NCBI RefSeq assembly: GCF_041146795.1
Contig: NC_135170.1
Span: forward strand, 37,120,159-37,184,158
From: Maylandia zebra
Taxonomy: Eukaryota; Chordata; Actinopteri; Cichliformes; Cichlidae
Reading direction: 5' to 3'
Length of the DNA stretch: 64,000 bases
Positions within the stretch are counted from its first letter, which is position 1. Each line of letters starts with the position of its first letter. Shown one piece after another: positions 12,325-21,404 of this stretch. The notes below the pieces were generated by a model. That model saw only the letters and a list, made by a program, of their open reading frames with translations, ran no database searches and had not been told where the DNA came from. The translations under genes were made by a program, and so were the position numbers.

Positions 12325-13467
12325 GTGATGAAGTGCTTTGAACGCCTGGTCAGAGACTTCATCATTTCTTCACTACCAGACACACTGGACCCACTACAGT
12401 TCGCTTACCGTCCAAATCGTTCCACAGACGATGCCATCTCTCATCTCCTCCACACATCACTCACTCACTTGGACACTAGAAGGGGGAATTATGTTAAAAT
12501 GCTCTTCATAGACTACAGCTCTGCATTTAACACCATAATTCCCTCCACACTCACCACCAAGCTGGAGCATCTGGGACTCAGCTCATCTATGTGTCAGTGG
12601 ATCTCCAACTTCCTAACTGGCAGACCACAGGCAGTAAGGATGGGCGGACATGTCTCAGCCTCCACCACTCTCAGCACTGGAGCCCCCCAGGGGTGTGTTC
12701 TGAGCCCCCTGCTGTACTCTTTGTACACATATGACTGTGTGGCCACTACCAGCTCCACCACCATCATCAAGTTTGCTGACGACACCGTCGTGGTGGGCCT
12801 GATCTCTGATAACAACGAGACGGCCTACCTGAAGGAGATTAGGAATCTGGAGAACTGGTGCCAGAGGAACAACCTCCTTCTAAACGTCAGTAAGACAAAG
12901 GAGCTGATAGTGGACTTCAGCACTAAGCAGGAGAGGAACTACCAGACCCCCGTCATCAACGAGTGCCCAGTGGAGAGAGTGGACAGCTTCAAATACCTCG
13001 GAGTTCACATCACGCAGGACCTGTCATGGTCCTGTCACATCAACACCGTGGTGAAAAAGGCCCGTCGGCGTCTCTACCACCTCAGACGCTTGAGAGACTT
13101 CCAACTGCCCTCCAAGGTGCTCAGGAACTTTTACTCGTGCACCATAGAAAGCATCCTGACGGGAAACATCTTAACCTGGTTCGGGAACAGCACCATGCAG
13201 GACAGACGAGCTCTACAGAGGGTTGTGCGGTCAGCTGAGCGCACCATCCGCTCCGAGCTCCCTGACCTGCACTCAAGCTACAGCAGGCGGTGCTGGACCA
13301 AGGCCAGGAAGATCGTGAAGGACCTCAGCCATCCCAACAACAGACTGTTCTCTCTGCTGAGGTCAGGAAAGCGATTCCGCTCCCTGAAGACCAACACAGA
13401 GAGACTGAGGAGGAGCTTCTTCCCGCAGGCGATACGGTCTCTCAATCACACCACCACACAGTACTGA
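12325..13467 (+). pseudogene. LINE reverse transcriptase fragment, 380 aa open
   Basis: This is the RT domain and C-terminal region of a CR1/L2-type non-LTR retrotransposon. Visible motifs in order are [28 protein letters not shown] (RT motif A), [28 protein letters not shown] (catalytic FADD), [15 protein letters not shown] and [14 protein letters not shown]. The end is [26 protein letters not shown]. The frame is open but lacks the endonuclease and the start of the RT, so it cannot make a full protein. The GTG at 12325 is only where the open frame was first read. The open frame suggests a fairly recent insertion. Confidence 0.85.
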
Positions 13468-13547
13468 CCCACACATATGGTTCTTACACACACTGGACAT
13501 TGTTTTCACTTCATTACTTAAATCACGCTGCTGTTATTGTGTATATA

Positions 13548-14174
13548 TGTCACGGTCTGGCTGGCAGACCGTGGGGATGTGGGGAAGGAGGACCCAGGCG
13601 CGGAGCTCAAAGTTCAAGCAGTGTGTTTATTTACAGAGTGGAACAAAAACAACAATAAATCCCCGTGTTCTCCCAGACTCCCGTGTCGTGTCTCTGCGTG
13701 AATAGTTCGTGTCTCTGTGCTCTCCGCTCCCGTGTCAGCACCCCCCGGTGCTCGCTGCTCTTCGTGCCTTCCACGCTCCTCCTGCGGGAAACAATAGACG
13801 CAGCCGTCAGGACACAAATAACCGCGGGCATACACTTACACACATTAACTCAATTCAATGGGACGACTAACGTGGAGTCTCAAGGAATGATCCCGCGTCG
13901 GTGGGAGCTCCAAGACTCTCCTAAGTAGCTCCCCCGACGAGGCCTGATCAGCAGCAGGTGTGTGGCTTCGGGTGTGGCCAGTCCCCTTGCAGGGCCACAC
14001 CCTCCAGGCCTGACGCTGCCTATAAACAAGTGCTCAGCCACCCACACACACATATACACAAGCACAGGGAAGGGGGAGCAACACCAAAATACACAACAAT
14101 AATAATAATAATAATAATAATATAATACATGACTGCTCAGGGATCCTGGGTCGCCCAGTCCCAGGACCCTGACA
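13548..14174 (-). repeat. LTR (3' LTR in sense orientation), 627 bp
   Basis: TGTCACGG...CCCTGACA. It opens with a CACGGTCTG/CAGACCGTG inverted repeat (13551-13573) that would form a stable hairpin at the end of the sense LTR. It contains GAATGATCCCGC at 13885-13896, which is complementary to the element's PBS. A (AAT)n run near 14098-14121 differs in length from the other LTR. Confidence 0.92.
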
Positions 14175-14190
14175 GTACCCCCCCTCTAAG
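14175..14190 (-). promoter_or_regulatory. polypurine tract of the LTR element
   Basis: On the minus strand CTTAGAGGGGGGTAC directly precedes the LTR end TGTCAGGG. This is the standard place for the plus-strand DNA primer, and it fixes the orientation of the element. Confidence 0.75.
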
Positions 14191-14433
14191 GGTCGGCTCC
14201 CGACGACCCCAAAACCAAAACAAAAAACAGCACAACCAACCCAGGGCGGGCGGCTGGGGGAACCAGGACGGAGGGCCAGAACCAAAACAAGCAAAAACAA
14301 CAAAACAACGAACCGACCCAGTCCACAGTCTCAGAGTCAGACCGCGCATCCCGCAGCGGTGCAAAAAGAAAACGAAAAGACGCCACAAACAGTCACAGGC
14401 GGCCCATCAACACAACAAGAGAGTTCAGGGGGC

Positions 14434-16248
14434 CTACCTCGAGCCCAACGGCGGCGACGTAGCAGCTCCGGCGGACGGCCCCGGGTCCCCGGGACGCACC
14501 GGACGTGGACGGCGAGGAGGCCGCGCTAGACGTGGAGGTCCCTCCGGTCCGCTGACCTCCTCAGCCGGCAGCGAGAGCTCCTCCTCGGCCGGCAGCGAGA
14601 GCTCCTCCTCGGCCGGCAGCGAGAGCTCCTCCTCGGCCGGCAGCGAGAGCTCCTCCTCGGCCGGCAGCGAGAGCTCCTCCTCCGGCTCGCTGAGCTCCTC
14701 AGCTGGCAGAGCGGGCTCCTCCGGCTCGCCGAGCTCCTGCTCGGGCATGCTGAGCTCCTCAGCTGGCAGAGCGGGCTCCTCCGGCTCGCCGAGCTCCTGC
14801 TCGGGCATGCTGAGCTCCACAGCTGGCGATGCGGGCTCCTCCGGCTCACTGAGCTCCTGCTCGGGCATGCCGAGCTCCTCCGGCTCGCTGAGCTCCTCAG
14901 CTGGCGGTGCGGGCTCCTCCGGCTCGCTGAGCTCCTGCTCGGGCATGCCGGGCTCCTCCGGCTCGCTGAGCTCCTGCTCGGGCATGCCGGGCTCCTCCGG
15001 CTCGCTGAGCTCCTGCTCGGGCATGCCGAGCTCCTCCGGCTCGCTGAGCTCCTGCTCGGGCATGCCGAGCTCCTCCGGCTCGCTGAGCTCCTGCTCGGGC
15101 ATGCCGAGCTCCTCCGGCTCGCTGAGCTCCTGCTCGGGCATGCCGAGCTCCTCCGGCTCGCTGAGCTCCTGCTCGGGCATGCTGAGCTCCTCCGGCTCGC
15201 TGAGCTCCTGCTCGGGCATGCTGAGCTCCTCCGGCTCGCTGAGCTCCTGCTCGGGCATGCTGAGCTCCTCCGGCTCGCTGAGCTCCTGCTCGGGCATGCT
15301 GAGCTCCTCCGGCTCGCTGAGCTCCTGCTCGGGCATGCTGAGCTCCTCCGGCTCGCTGAGCTCCTGCTCGGGCATGCTGAGCTCCTCCGGCTCGCTGAGC
15401 TCCTGCTCGGGCATGCTGAGCTCCTGCTGCAGCTGGACGAAGTCTGAGGTTTCCCGAGCTCGCACCACCCCCCGGGCTTTACGCAGGGTGCCAAGGCAGG
15501 CGGAAACTCCCTTGAGCTGGCCGAGGTAGGGGTTTCCCTCCAGGATTGCCTCGATGGCATTTAACCCCACCACTCTTGCCCTTGCGTTGGTGGTGTGAGT
15601 TACCCAGTCCATCAGGCGTTGGACGCGTGTGAGGTCGCCCCCTCCGGACAGGGCTGCTGGAGTGGGTAGTGGAATGGAGGCTGCCGCTGGTGGAGAAGAT
15701 GGCTGAGGGATGACCGCATGCGGATGAGATGACGACAGCGCCACAACCGCAGATGGTGAAGCAGCGAGTGGTGTGAAGACCTCTGACCGAGGTGATGTTA
15801 CCTGCGCTGTCAGCTCGTCCACTGCAGACACAAACACAGATGGTGAGGGAAATGGAAAATTGTCCGTACTACTCACCACAGCCGGCTCTTGAGATGACCG
15901 TGGATGTGGCTGCGGTGAGGAACGCTGGCGGCGCGAACGTCGTTTCCGTGTAGACGTCGGGGCCGGCGTCTCAGGCAGTGAATCCACCAGATGTCCGAGC
16001 TGGTGGGCAGCCTGAGGAGGAGAGTGGAGGTGGAGGGTGGAAAGTAGAAAGTCCAGGACCACCGCATTAAGGGAGCCCACCAGCCAGGGGAATTTAAAAA
16101 GCATCTCCTGCAGCCGCCTCTCCACGGCGCGACGCAAACCTTCCGCTGGCTTCTCCCACCATACCTCACATAGGTGGTACACTTCATCCATAATTTCCCT
16201 CCTGAGCCTCTCCTCGGAGACCGCTGGGTCCATAAGTGGCGGGATCAT
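14434..16248 (-). CDS. gag-like ORF with C-terminal Glu/Pro tandem repeats, 604 aa
   Basis: The start ATG (16246-16248) lies two bases inside the 5' LTR border; a second ATG (MDPAVSEERLRREIMDEVYH) follows at 16233 and resembles the opening of fish Gypsy gag proteins. The first ~130 residues contain a helical, tryptophan-containing region (VWWEKPAEGLRRAVERRLQE, then FKFPWLVGSLNAVVLDFLLS). A Ser/Pro-rich, basic linker (TSTRKRRSRRQR) follows, then a second predicted helical block (VQRLMDWVTHTTNARARVVG). From about residue 320 to 560 it is a 13-residue repeat, ELSMPEQELSEPE, in 13 uninterrupted copies, followed by degenerate copies and five EELSLPAE units. The tail is PRLARPPRRPRPVRPG. No zinc knuckle, protease or polymerase is seen. 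The role is unknown; a structural gag function is inference from position. Confidence 0.7.
   Translation of the reverse strand: MIPPLMDPAVSEERLRREIMDEVYHLCEVWWEKPAEGLRRAVERRLQEMLFKFPWLVGSLNAVVLDFLLSTLHLHSPPQAAHQLGHLVDSLPETPAPTSTRKRRSRRQRSSPQPHPRSSQEPAVVSSTDNFPFPSPSVFVSAVDELTAQVTSPRSEVFTPLAASPSAVVALSSSHPHAVIPQPSSPPAAASIPLPTPAALSGGGDLTRVQRLMDWVTHTTNARARVVGLNAIEAILEGNPYLGQLKGVSACLGTLRKARGVVRARETSDFVQLQQELSMPEQELSEPEELSMPEQELSEPEELSMPEQELSEPEELSMPEQELSEPEELSMPEQELSEPEELSMPEQELSEPEELSMPEQELSEPEELGMPEQELSEPEELGMPEQELSEPEELGMPEQELSEPEELGMPEQELSEPEEPGMPEQELSEPEEPGMPEQELSEPEEPAPPAEELSEPEELGMPEQELSEPEEPASPAVELSMPEQELGEPEEPALPAEELSMPEQELGEPEEPALPAEELSEPEEELSLPAEEELSLPAEEELSLPAEEELSLPAEEELSLPAEEVSGPEGPPRLARPPRRPRPVRPGDPGPSAGAATSPPLGSR
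14561..14684. repeat. 24-bp tandem repeat (EELSLPAE units)
   Basis: Five head-to-tail copies of a 24-bp unit (plus strand TCGGCCGGCAGCGAGAGCTC plus CTCC) lie within the gag-like ORF and keep the frame. Confidence 0.9.
14868..15424. repeat. 39-bp tandem repeat (ELSMPEQELSEPE units)
   Basis: At least 13 regular 39-bp units run through this stretch, with a few irregular copies at its low-coordinate end. The period is a multiple of three, so both strands stay open. The plus-strand Ser/Gly frame is a by-product. Variants (LSMPEQ, LGMPEQ, PGMPEQ) are grouped in blocks, which suggests unequal-exchange expansion. Confidence 0.92.
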
Positions 16249-16250
16249 TC
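16239..16250 (-). promoter_or_regulatory. self-complementary primer-binding site
   Basis: The 12 bases directly inside the 5' LTR, GAATGATCCCGC on the minus strand, are the exact reverse complement of minus-strand GCGGGATCATTC in the left LTR (13885-13896). They match 11 of the corresponding bases in the right LTR (16590-16600). No TGG-starting tRNA site is present. Confidence 0.75.
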
Positions 16251-16875
16251 TGTCACGGTCTGGCTGGCAGACCGTGGGGATGTGGGGAAGGAGGACCCAG
16301 GCGCGGAGCTCAAAGTTCAAGCAGTGTGTTTATTTACAGAGTGGAACACAAACAACAATAAATCCCCGTGTTCTCCCAGACTCCCGTGTCGTGTCTCTGC
16401 GTGAATAGTTCGTGTCTCTGTGCTCTCCGCTCCCGTGTCAGCACCCCCCGGTGCTCGCTGCTCTTCGTGCCTTCCACGCTCCTCCTGCGGGAAACAATAG
16501 ACGCAGCCGTCAGGACACAAATAACCGCGGGCATACACTTACACACATTAACTCAATTCAATGGGACGACTAACGTGGAGTCTCAAGGAAATGATCCCGC
16601 GTCGGTGGGAGCTCCAAGAATCTCTTAAGTAGCTCCCCCGACGAGGCCTGATCAGCAGCAGGTGTGTGGCTTCGGGTGTGGCCAGTCCCCTTGCAGGGCC
16701 ACACCCTCCAGGCCTGACGCCGCCTATAAACAAGTGCTCAGCCACCCACACACACATATACACAAGCACAGGGAAGGGGGAGCAACACCAAAATACACAA
16801 CAATAATAATAATAATAATAATATAATACATGACTGCTCAGGGATCCTGGGTCGCCCAGTCCCAGGACCCTGACA
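16251..16875 (-). repeat. LTR (5' LTR in sense orientation), 625 bp, with candidate promoter
   Basis: Nearly identical to the left LTR. On the minus strand a TATA-like CTTAAG (16624-16629) lies about 25-30 bp upstream of GCGGGATCATT (16600-16590), the predicted start of the transcript if priming is Tf1-like. Confidence 0.85.
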
Positions 16876-18138
16876 ATATATTTATTTATATTTCTTCATA
16901 CATTCTTATATAGTTCTACATTGTGTATTTTGTTGTACAGTTATTTTATTTTCAACTTTAATTTATATATTTTATCTTATTCTTCCCAGTTAAATTTACC
17001 CTTCATTCTAATTTGTGTTGTACAGTTATTTCCTTTTTAACCTTAATTTATATTTTATTCCTTCCTAGTAAAATTTACCCTTTTTAATTTTTCATATTTA
17101 TTTCCTTTTTTAATTTTTCATATTTAGTTCCTATCTTATTCATAGCCTTTTCCTTTTTTGTTTTCTTTAGGTCACGAGCAGTTGTCCACTGCATATCGTA
17201 CTGTGTATGACTGTGTACGTGACAAATAAAATTTGAATTTGAATTTGAAAACTGAAGGCTCTGCCTCCCATTCTACTTTTAAATACTCTAGGAACAACAA
17301 GTAGGCCTGCAGAGCGAGAGCGAAGTGCTCTAATAGGGTGATATGGTACTACAAGGTCATTAAGATAAGATGGGGCCTGATTATTTAAGACCTTGTATGT
17401 GAGGAACAGGATTTTGAATTCTGGATTTAACAGGAAGCCAATGAAGGGAAGCCAATACAGGAGAAATATGCTCTCTCTTTCTAGTCCCTGTCAGGACTCT
17501 TGCTGCAGCATTTTGGATTAACTGAAGGCTTTTCAGGGAGTTTTTAGGACTTCCTGATAACTTCCTGATAATAATGAATTACAGTCGTCCAGCCTGGAAG
17601 TAATAAATGTATGAACTAGTTTGAACAGCTCTCTATTGTCATTGTACATGTACAATGAAATTGTGGGTGCTCCACACCAGCTGTGCCAGAATAAAATATA
17701 AATAGTAGGCAGCAGGGATAAATAACAAACAGGAGACATATGTCCAATCAAGAGGCACAAATACAAATCAAAAGGCACACATTATCGATAAGTTGCAGAG
17801 TGCTTGGAGGAAATGCAAAGACATAAAGAGTGGTCTGAGTGATGAGGGTCACTCAGACCATGGCTCAGATTGGTGGGTGGGGTGTGGGGATACAGTGTTT
17901 GCTAACAGTCTGAATGGCCCAGGGGAAGAAGCTGTTGCTGAGTCTGGAGGTGTGGGACCTGATTGGCCTGAGGTGCCGACCAGAGGGCAGCAGGTCAAAC
18001 AGGTGGTGGGAGTTTACCTGAGACAGGAAGATCTGGTGATGGCCTCCAGGAGTGTCAGAGGGCAGCCAGTGTTAATTATCCTCTGCGCAGACTTCCTGTT
18101 CTCAGTCGTGGCCCCTCAGTTATTCCTCCTCAGCACAC

Positions 18139-18665
18139 TGTTAAATATCCCAATTCTTTGATCTTTGGGGTGAAGGAAGAACAACACTGTGTATAAATGC
18201 TCAATCAACAATCTCTTTATTCCATACAACACTATGAGCATTAAAAAACGTCCAGACAGGAGAAGTGGACAGGAAGGTGTCCGCCAGATCTCCAAGTGTC
18301 TGACTGTTTCTGACATTCTTATAGCTTCAGCCGCCCTCCAAAGTCATAAAACCTAAACATCCACATTCTTTCGCGCTTACATTATGACCTTGGCCTCCTG
18401 TGCCGTATGTTCTGTTCTTTCTAATCAGACAAATATGGCCATGCTTCTCTGAAAACAACATTTCTTATAAATCAGCAGTATAATGCATCATAACACAATG
18501 TCATTCATTCGCTAGCAGTCTAATGTAATACAAATCAGTCTAATAAATCTAATAATTATCACCTTCTTCTAAGTCAGGAGTATAATGCAAACTAAAACTA
18601 CATAATGATTTCACAATCTTTAATTAGAGGTATAACGTGCCATAAGATAATATAATAATTTCACA
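18139..18665. mobile_element. solo LTR (endogenous-retrovirus-like), 527 bp
   Basis: It begins TGTTAAAT, ends TTTCACA, and is flanked by the 4-bp duplication ACAC (18135-18138 and 18666-18669). Four-base duplications are typical of some vertebrate ERVs. No internal coding region remains, as expected after LTR-LTR recombination. Confidence 0.72.
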
Positions 18666-19025
18666 ACACGGAGAAAGTGCAGCAGCTGCTGGGCCTTCTT
18701 TACCATGGCTATGGTGTCGTGGGTCCAGGTGAAATTGGCGGAGCCTTGATCTGTCAGCAAATCAGTGAGACACTGAGACACATCTTCTAGAAACACTTAA
18801 TGACGACAGACGTGAGGACTATAGGTCAGTAGTCACTGGGGTGTCCACGCCAGTGTTTGGGGGGATGGGAAAATGGTGGCGGCTTTCAGACATGTGAGAA
18901 CGGTGGCACGAGTCAGGGAGATGCTGCACAGCCTGGTGAGGATCCCTGCCAGTTGGCCCGTGCAGGCCTTGACCGCAGCTGCTGGGACACTGTCGGGACC
19001 GGCAGCTCTCCTGGGGTTCAACCTG

Positions 19026-19091
19026 GTGAAACCTGGCCCCACCTTATCATGCGAATTCCTGAGGTCATGATAAGGTGGGGCCAGGTTTCAC
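19026..19091. repeat. perfect 26-bp inverted repeat with 14-nt loop
   Basis: The arm at 19026-19051 (GTGAAACCTGGCCCC...) is followed at 19066-19091 by its exact reverse complement. The left arm is LINE C coding sequence; the right arm is an inverted copy of it, so this is a local fold-over duplication. Confidence 0.92.
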
Positions 19092-19179
19092 AATGAGCTC
19101 ACCCGAAACTCTGGCTGATTGGGACCCACGCCCAGTTTCACACCTTGGCTCAGGCGATTAGAGGATCATCAGGGGGTCC

Positions 19180-19355
19180 TTTTGTCCCTCTGTGGGGGAT
19201 ACTCCCACTAGGTTTATATCTGGGACTCTCCACCATTTGACCTTAGAACTGAAGAAGCTTCTCGGATGAGAGGTGAAACGTCTTCAAGCAACTTATAGAA
19301 GTCCAGACGCTTTTCTTTGCAAGCTCCTTTGACTACGATGACCTGGATGACTGAG
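19180..19355 (+). mobile_element. dispersed repeat end with GGATGAG-N4-GAAACG core
   Basis: The segment GAAGCTTCTCGGATGAGAGG followed by GAAACGTCTTC, then GGATGACTGAGAAGCTTCAC, is a dispersed-repeat-like terminus. Its core resembles a hammerhead ribozyme core (CUGAUGAG...GAAA) with a substitution. The assignment to Penelope-like elements is speculative. Confidence 0.4.
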
Positions 19356-19367
19356 AAGCTTCACAGA

Positions 19368-19835
19368 CAATAATAATAATAATATTGCATTTTATTTATA
19401 GGCACCTTTAAAGACCTTGAAGGTTTCCCTACATTAGTGCTACAAAATAAAAACATAAGGTAAACAAATCTAAGAATAAGTATGGAAGTATAAAAGCTAA
19501 ACAAGGTAAAATGGACTAAGACTGAGTCATGATGAAGGGAATGCAATTCTGAACAGATGGTTTTAAGACGTGATTTAAAAGTGGTGAGAGAGTTGGTGGT
19601 CTGAAGATCTGCTGGAAGTGCATCCAAAGTCTCGGGCAGAACAACTAAAGGCTCTGAGTCGTGTGGTAGCCAGGCGAGCACGTGGAACAGACAGAAGGGA
19701 AGCTGAAGAAGAGCGGAGTGTACGAGGGGGCGAGTACATATGAAGATCAGATAAATATGGAGGAACGAGGTTATGAAGCAGGATAATGTTGCACCGCAGG
19801 GGTTTGGTATGTGGTTTTAAAGGTGGGCAGCACCG
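19368..19835 (-). mobile_element. LINE 3' fragment (family E) with (ATT)n tail
   Basis: The minus-strand frame contains LPETLDALPADLQTTNSLTTFKSRL..., the usual end of an L2/CR1 LINE ORF. The sense 3' end has an ATTATTATT tail at 19368-19382. Confidence 0.65.
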
Positions 19836-20950
19836 CTCTCTCTCAAAACACTTCCTACTGGTTACAGTGAGTGCTGCTAGCCTGTCCTGCTGCCTCCAGT
19901 GCTTTATTTACCTGACCCGATGAAGCCGTTAGGGGAGGGCAGGAGGGGCAGGTGGACTGGGTCGGGCCTACTCCCTGTGTTACAAAAGTATCCAAATGTT
20001 AATCACATATAAACAAAAACACCATGTCATGATGAATTGGATTACATGGACGCTTTAACGGTTTTATAGGCTGATCGTACAAAGCCATGCTTCACTTCAG
20101 TACACTAGAGCGCCCCCTTGTGGTGGACCTGCTAACTTCTTATCTGCTAAGGGGAGCTGGAACACCATTATGTTTAAACTTATACCTGAACATGTTTAGA
20201 TTATTAAAGCTAAAAGTATATGCCACTATACATTATAATTTATGGATGGATGGCTGAACTGTGCTGGACTCCCATGCTTCTGAAGATTAAATGTATTTAT
20301 TTATTTTTACTTTTCTATTTATTTGATTTTAATCAGGTCATTTAACTTAACTTGTTATAACTTCTTCTTGTTGTGTTGCGTTTCTTCATGGTGAGTGACA
20401 ATAAAGAACCCTGAACATTGTTCTTTATTGCATCCTCTTTTTTAAGTCTGCTGTTTCTGATGCTCCTCGGAAAGTTTCCAAAACCTACAAACAGCAGCGG
20501 ATAACACAGCTCACCTGTGCTGAGTCACACAGCTATGCTGAGCTGATGGACACAGCGAGAGCCTAAGATTTGTTAGTTTCCTCCTGCACTGATTTTAACG
20601 GTGCGTCTTCAGAGCATCAGGTGCACCTTCTTGTCCGCCACAGGTGAGAAACTGAAGAAAATACAGGAACCACGGCGCTTCAACAGTCATTCGCTGTTCT
20701 TCACCTTCTGCTTCTCGCATGCAGAGAATGAGAAACGCACATCTGTACCTCAGGTGTGGCTCAAAGTTTCAGGACATTACAGACAGGAAACACCACCAAC
20801 TACATGCAGCTCTACTGCACTCACACTTGAGGACTGCAGAGCAACCGCTGCAACACCTGTGACAGGTGTTCAGTCTTTACGTTACAGTCTTGTCAACACA
20901 AAGTTCTTTATTTGGAGCACATTTCTACAAGAAAGATAAGCTATCCTGTT
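19836..20950. other. intergenic, no gene recognised
   Basis: AT-rich, with a retroelement-like end near 20390-20420 (GTGAGTGACAATAAAGAACC). The 112-codon plus-strand frame at 20601-20939 has no recognisable domain. Confidence 0.5.
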
Positions 20951-20952
20951 TT

Positions 20953-21374
20953 TCAGACCATAAGGCGCACCAGATTAAAAGGCGCATTAAGCAAAACCAA
21001 ACAGTCAGATAAATCGAACTTTACTCATCTCATTCTTCTCGCTTCCTGCACTTCTGTACCATTGATTCATTAATGTTGAATTCTCTCGCAGCTGCTCTGT
21101 TCACATGTTCTACTGAGTGACTGAGTTTGAAATCCACTTTGTAAGCATGTCTCTTAACAGGAGCTATTTTGGGGTCCTTATACGCACACAATATGGTAAT
21201 ATTACGTTGAAGCACGGTACGTGTTACTCTGCGAGGCTCCTGACTATGGCAGCCGTAAGCTCCAACAATCCACCAAGTGGCTTCGTAGCTGACCAAAGTT
21301 GTACTAAAACATTTTGATGTAATTTTTGAGCGCCATGTAGCACATAATATAGGTTCAAGGTCAGTAAACACAAC
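20953..21374 (-). mobile_element. pogo/Tigger-like transposon remnant
   Basis: The minus-strand frame (21371-21030) ends VNRAAAREFNINESMVQKCR followed by KREE. This matches the helix-turn-helix start of pogo-type transposases (NRAAAREF..NE..VR.WRK). The left side carries the CATAAGGCGCACCAGATTAA motif of these elements. Related sequence is carried inside the hAT elements at 46987-48045 and 54991-56416. Confidence 0.65.
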
Positions 21375-21404
21375 CAGAATTAATACATTAGGCTAGGCAG
21401 CGCC

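Larger units (their letters stand above)
13548..16875 (-). mobile_element. non-autonomous LTR retrotransposon with gag-like ORF (Tf1/sushi-like priming)
   Basis: Two nearly identical LTRs (13548-14174 and 16251-16875) start TG, end CA and flank a 2.1-kb interior. The target duplication ATATA is at 13543-13547 and 16876-16880. A purine-rich tract (minus-strand CTTAGAGGGGGGTAC) lies against the inner end of the left LTR, so transcription runs on the minus strand. There is one ORF and no protease, RT or integrase. The PBS position is complementary to the element's own LTR rather than having a tRNA-type TGG start. The element sits inside a LINE 3' UTR. The high LTR identity points to a young insertion. 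Confidence 0.92.
12285..17249 (+). mobile_element. 5'-truncated LINE (family B), itself split by an LTR element
   Basis: The LINE begins inside its RT ([10 protein letters not shown]) near 12290 and carries the rest of the RT up to 13469. It is interrupted by the LTR element at 13548-16875, and resumes with an AT-rich 3' UTR ending in GACAAATAAAATTTGAATTTG. The same tail and protein are found at 50641-53490 (minus) and 60681-61298 (plus). Truncation at the 5' end is typical of target-primed reverse transcription. Confidence 0.88.
11785..17632 (-). mobile_element. L2/CR1-type LINE (family A), 3' part, split by nested insertions
   Basis: The two halves, 11785-12284 and 17250-17632, join into the antisense end of a LINE ORF. 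Its minus-strand translation has [25 protein letters not shown]-like, RALRSRSAGLLVVP and FSFQAPLLWNQLPVW, and a stop after AKAYS, then a 3' UTR. The plus-strand LINE at 12285-17249 interrupts it in the codons for this final segment. The 5' part is missing. Tail fragments of the same family occur at 31878, 50430, 62350 and 62600. Confidence 0.8.
17640..19095 (-). mobile_element. degenerate L2/CR1-type LINE (family C), split by a solo LTR
   Basis: The minus strand reads, in order, RT start region (LNPRRAAGPDSVPAAAVKAC, 19042-18833), then after the LTR AQQLLHFLRVLRRNN, and SGRHLRPIRSHTSRLSNSFF near 17970. The frames are broken by stops and shifts. Removing the solo LTR at 18139-18665 and one ACAC copy restores the continuous reading across the junction. 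Confidence 0.75.

Noticed and set aside
14098-14121. (AAT)n run as a CRISPR-like or regulatory array
   Set aside because: Simple trinucleotide repeat inside an LTR; also present, shorter, in the other LTR.
14129-15529. 466-codon plus-strand frame rich in SSGS and SSSAGSE repeats
   Set aside because: It is the complement of the 39-bp and 24-bp arrays; a period divisible by three keeps both strands open. The minus frame has gag-like position and unique N-terminal sequence.
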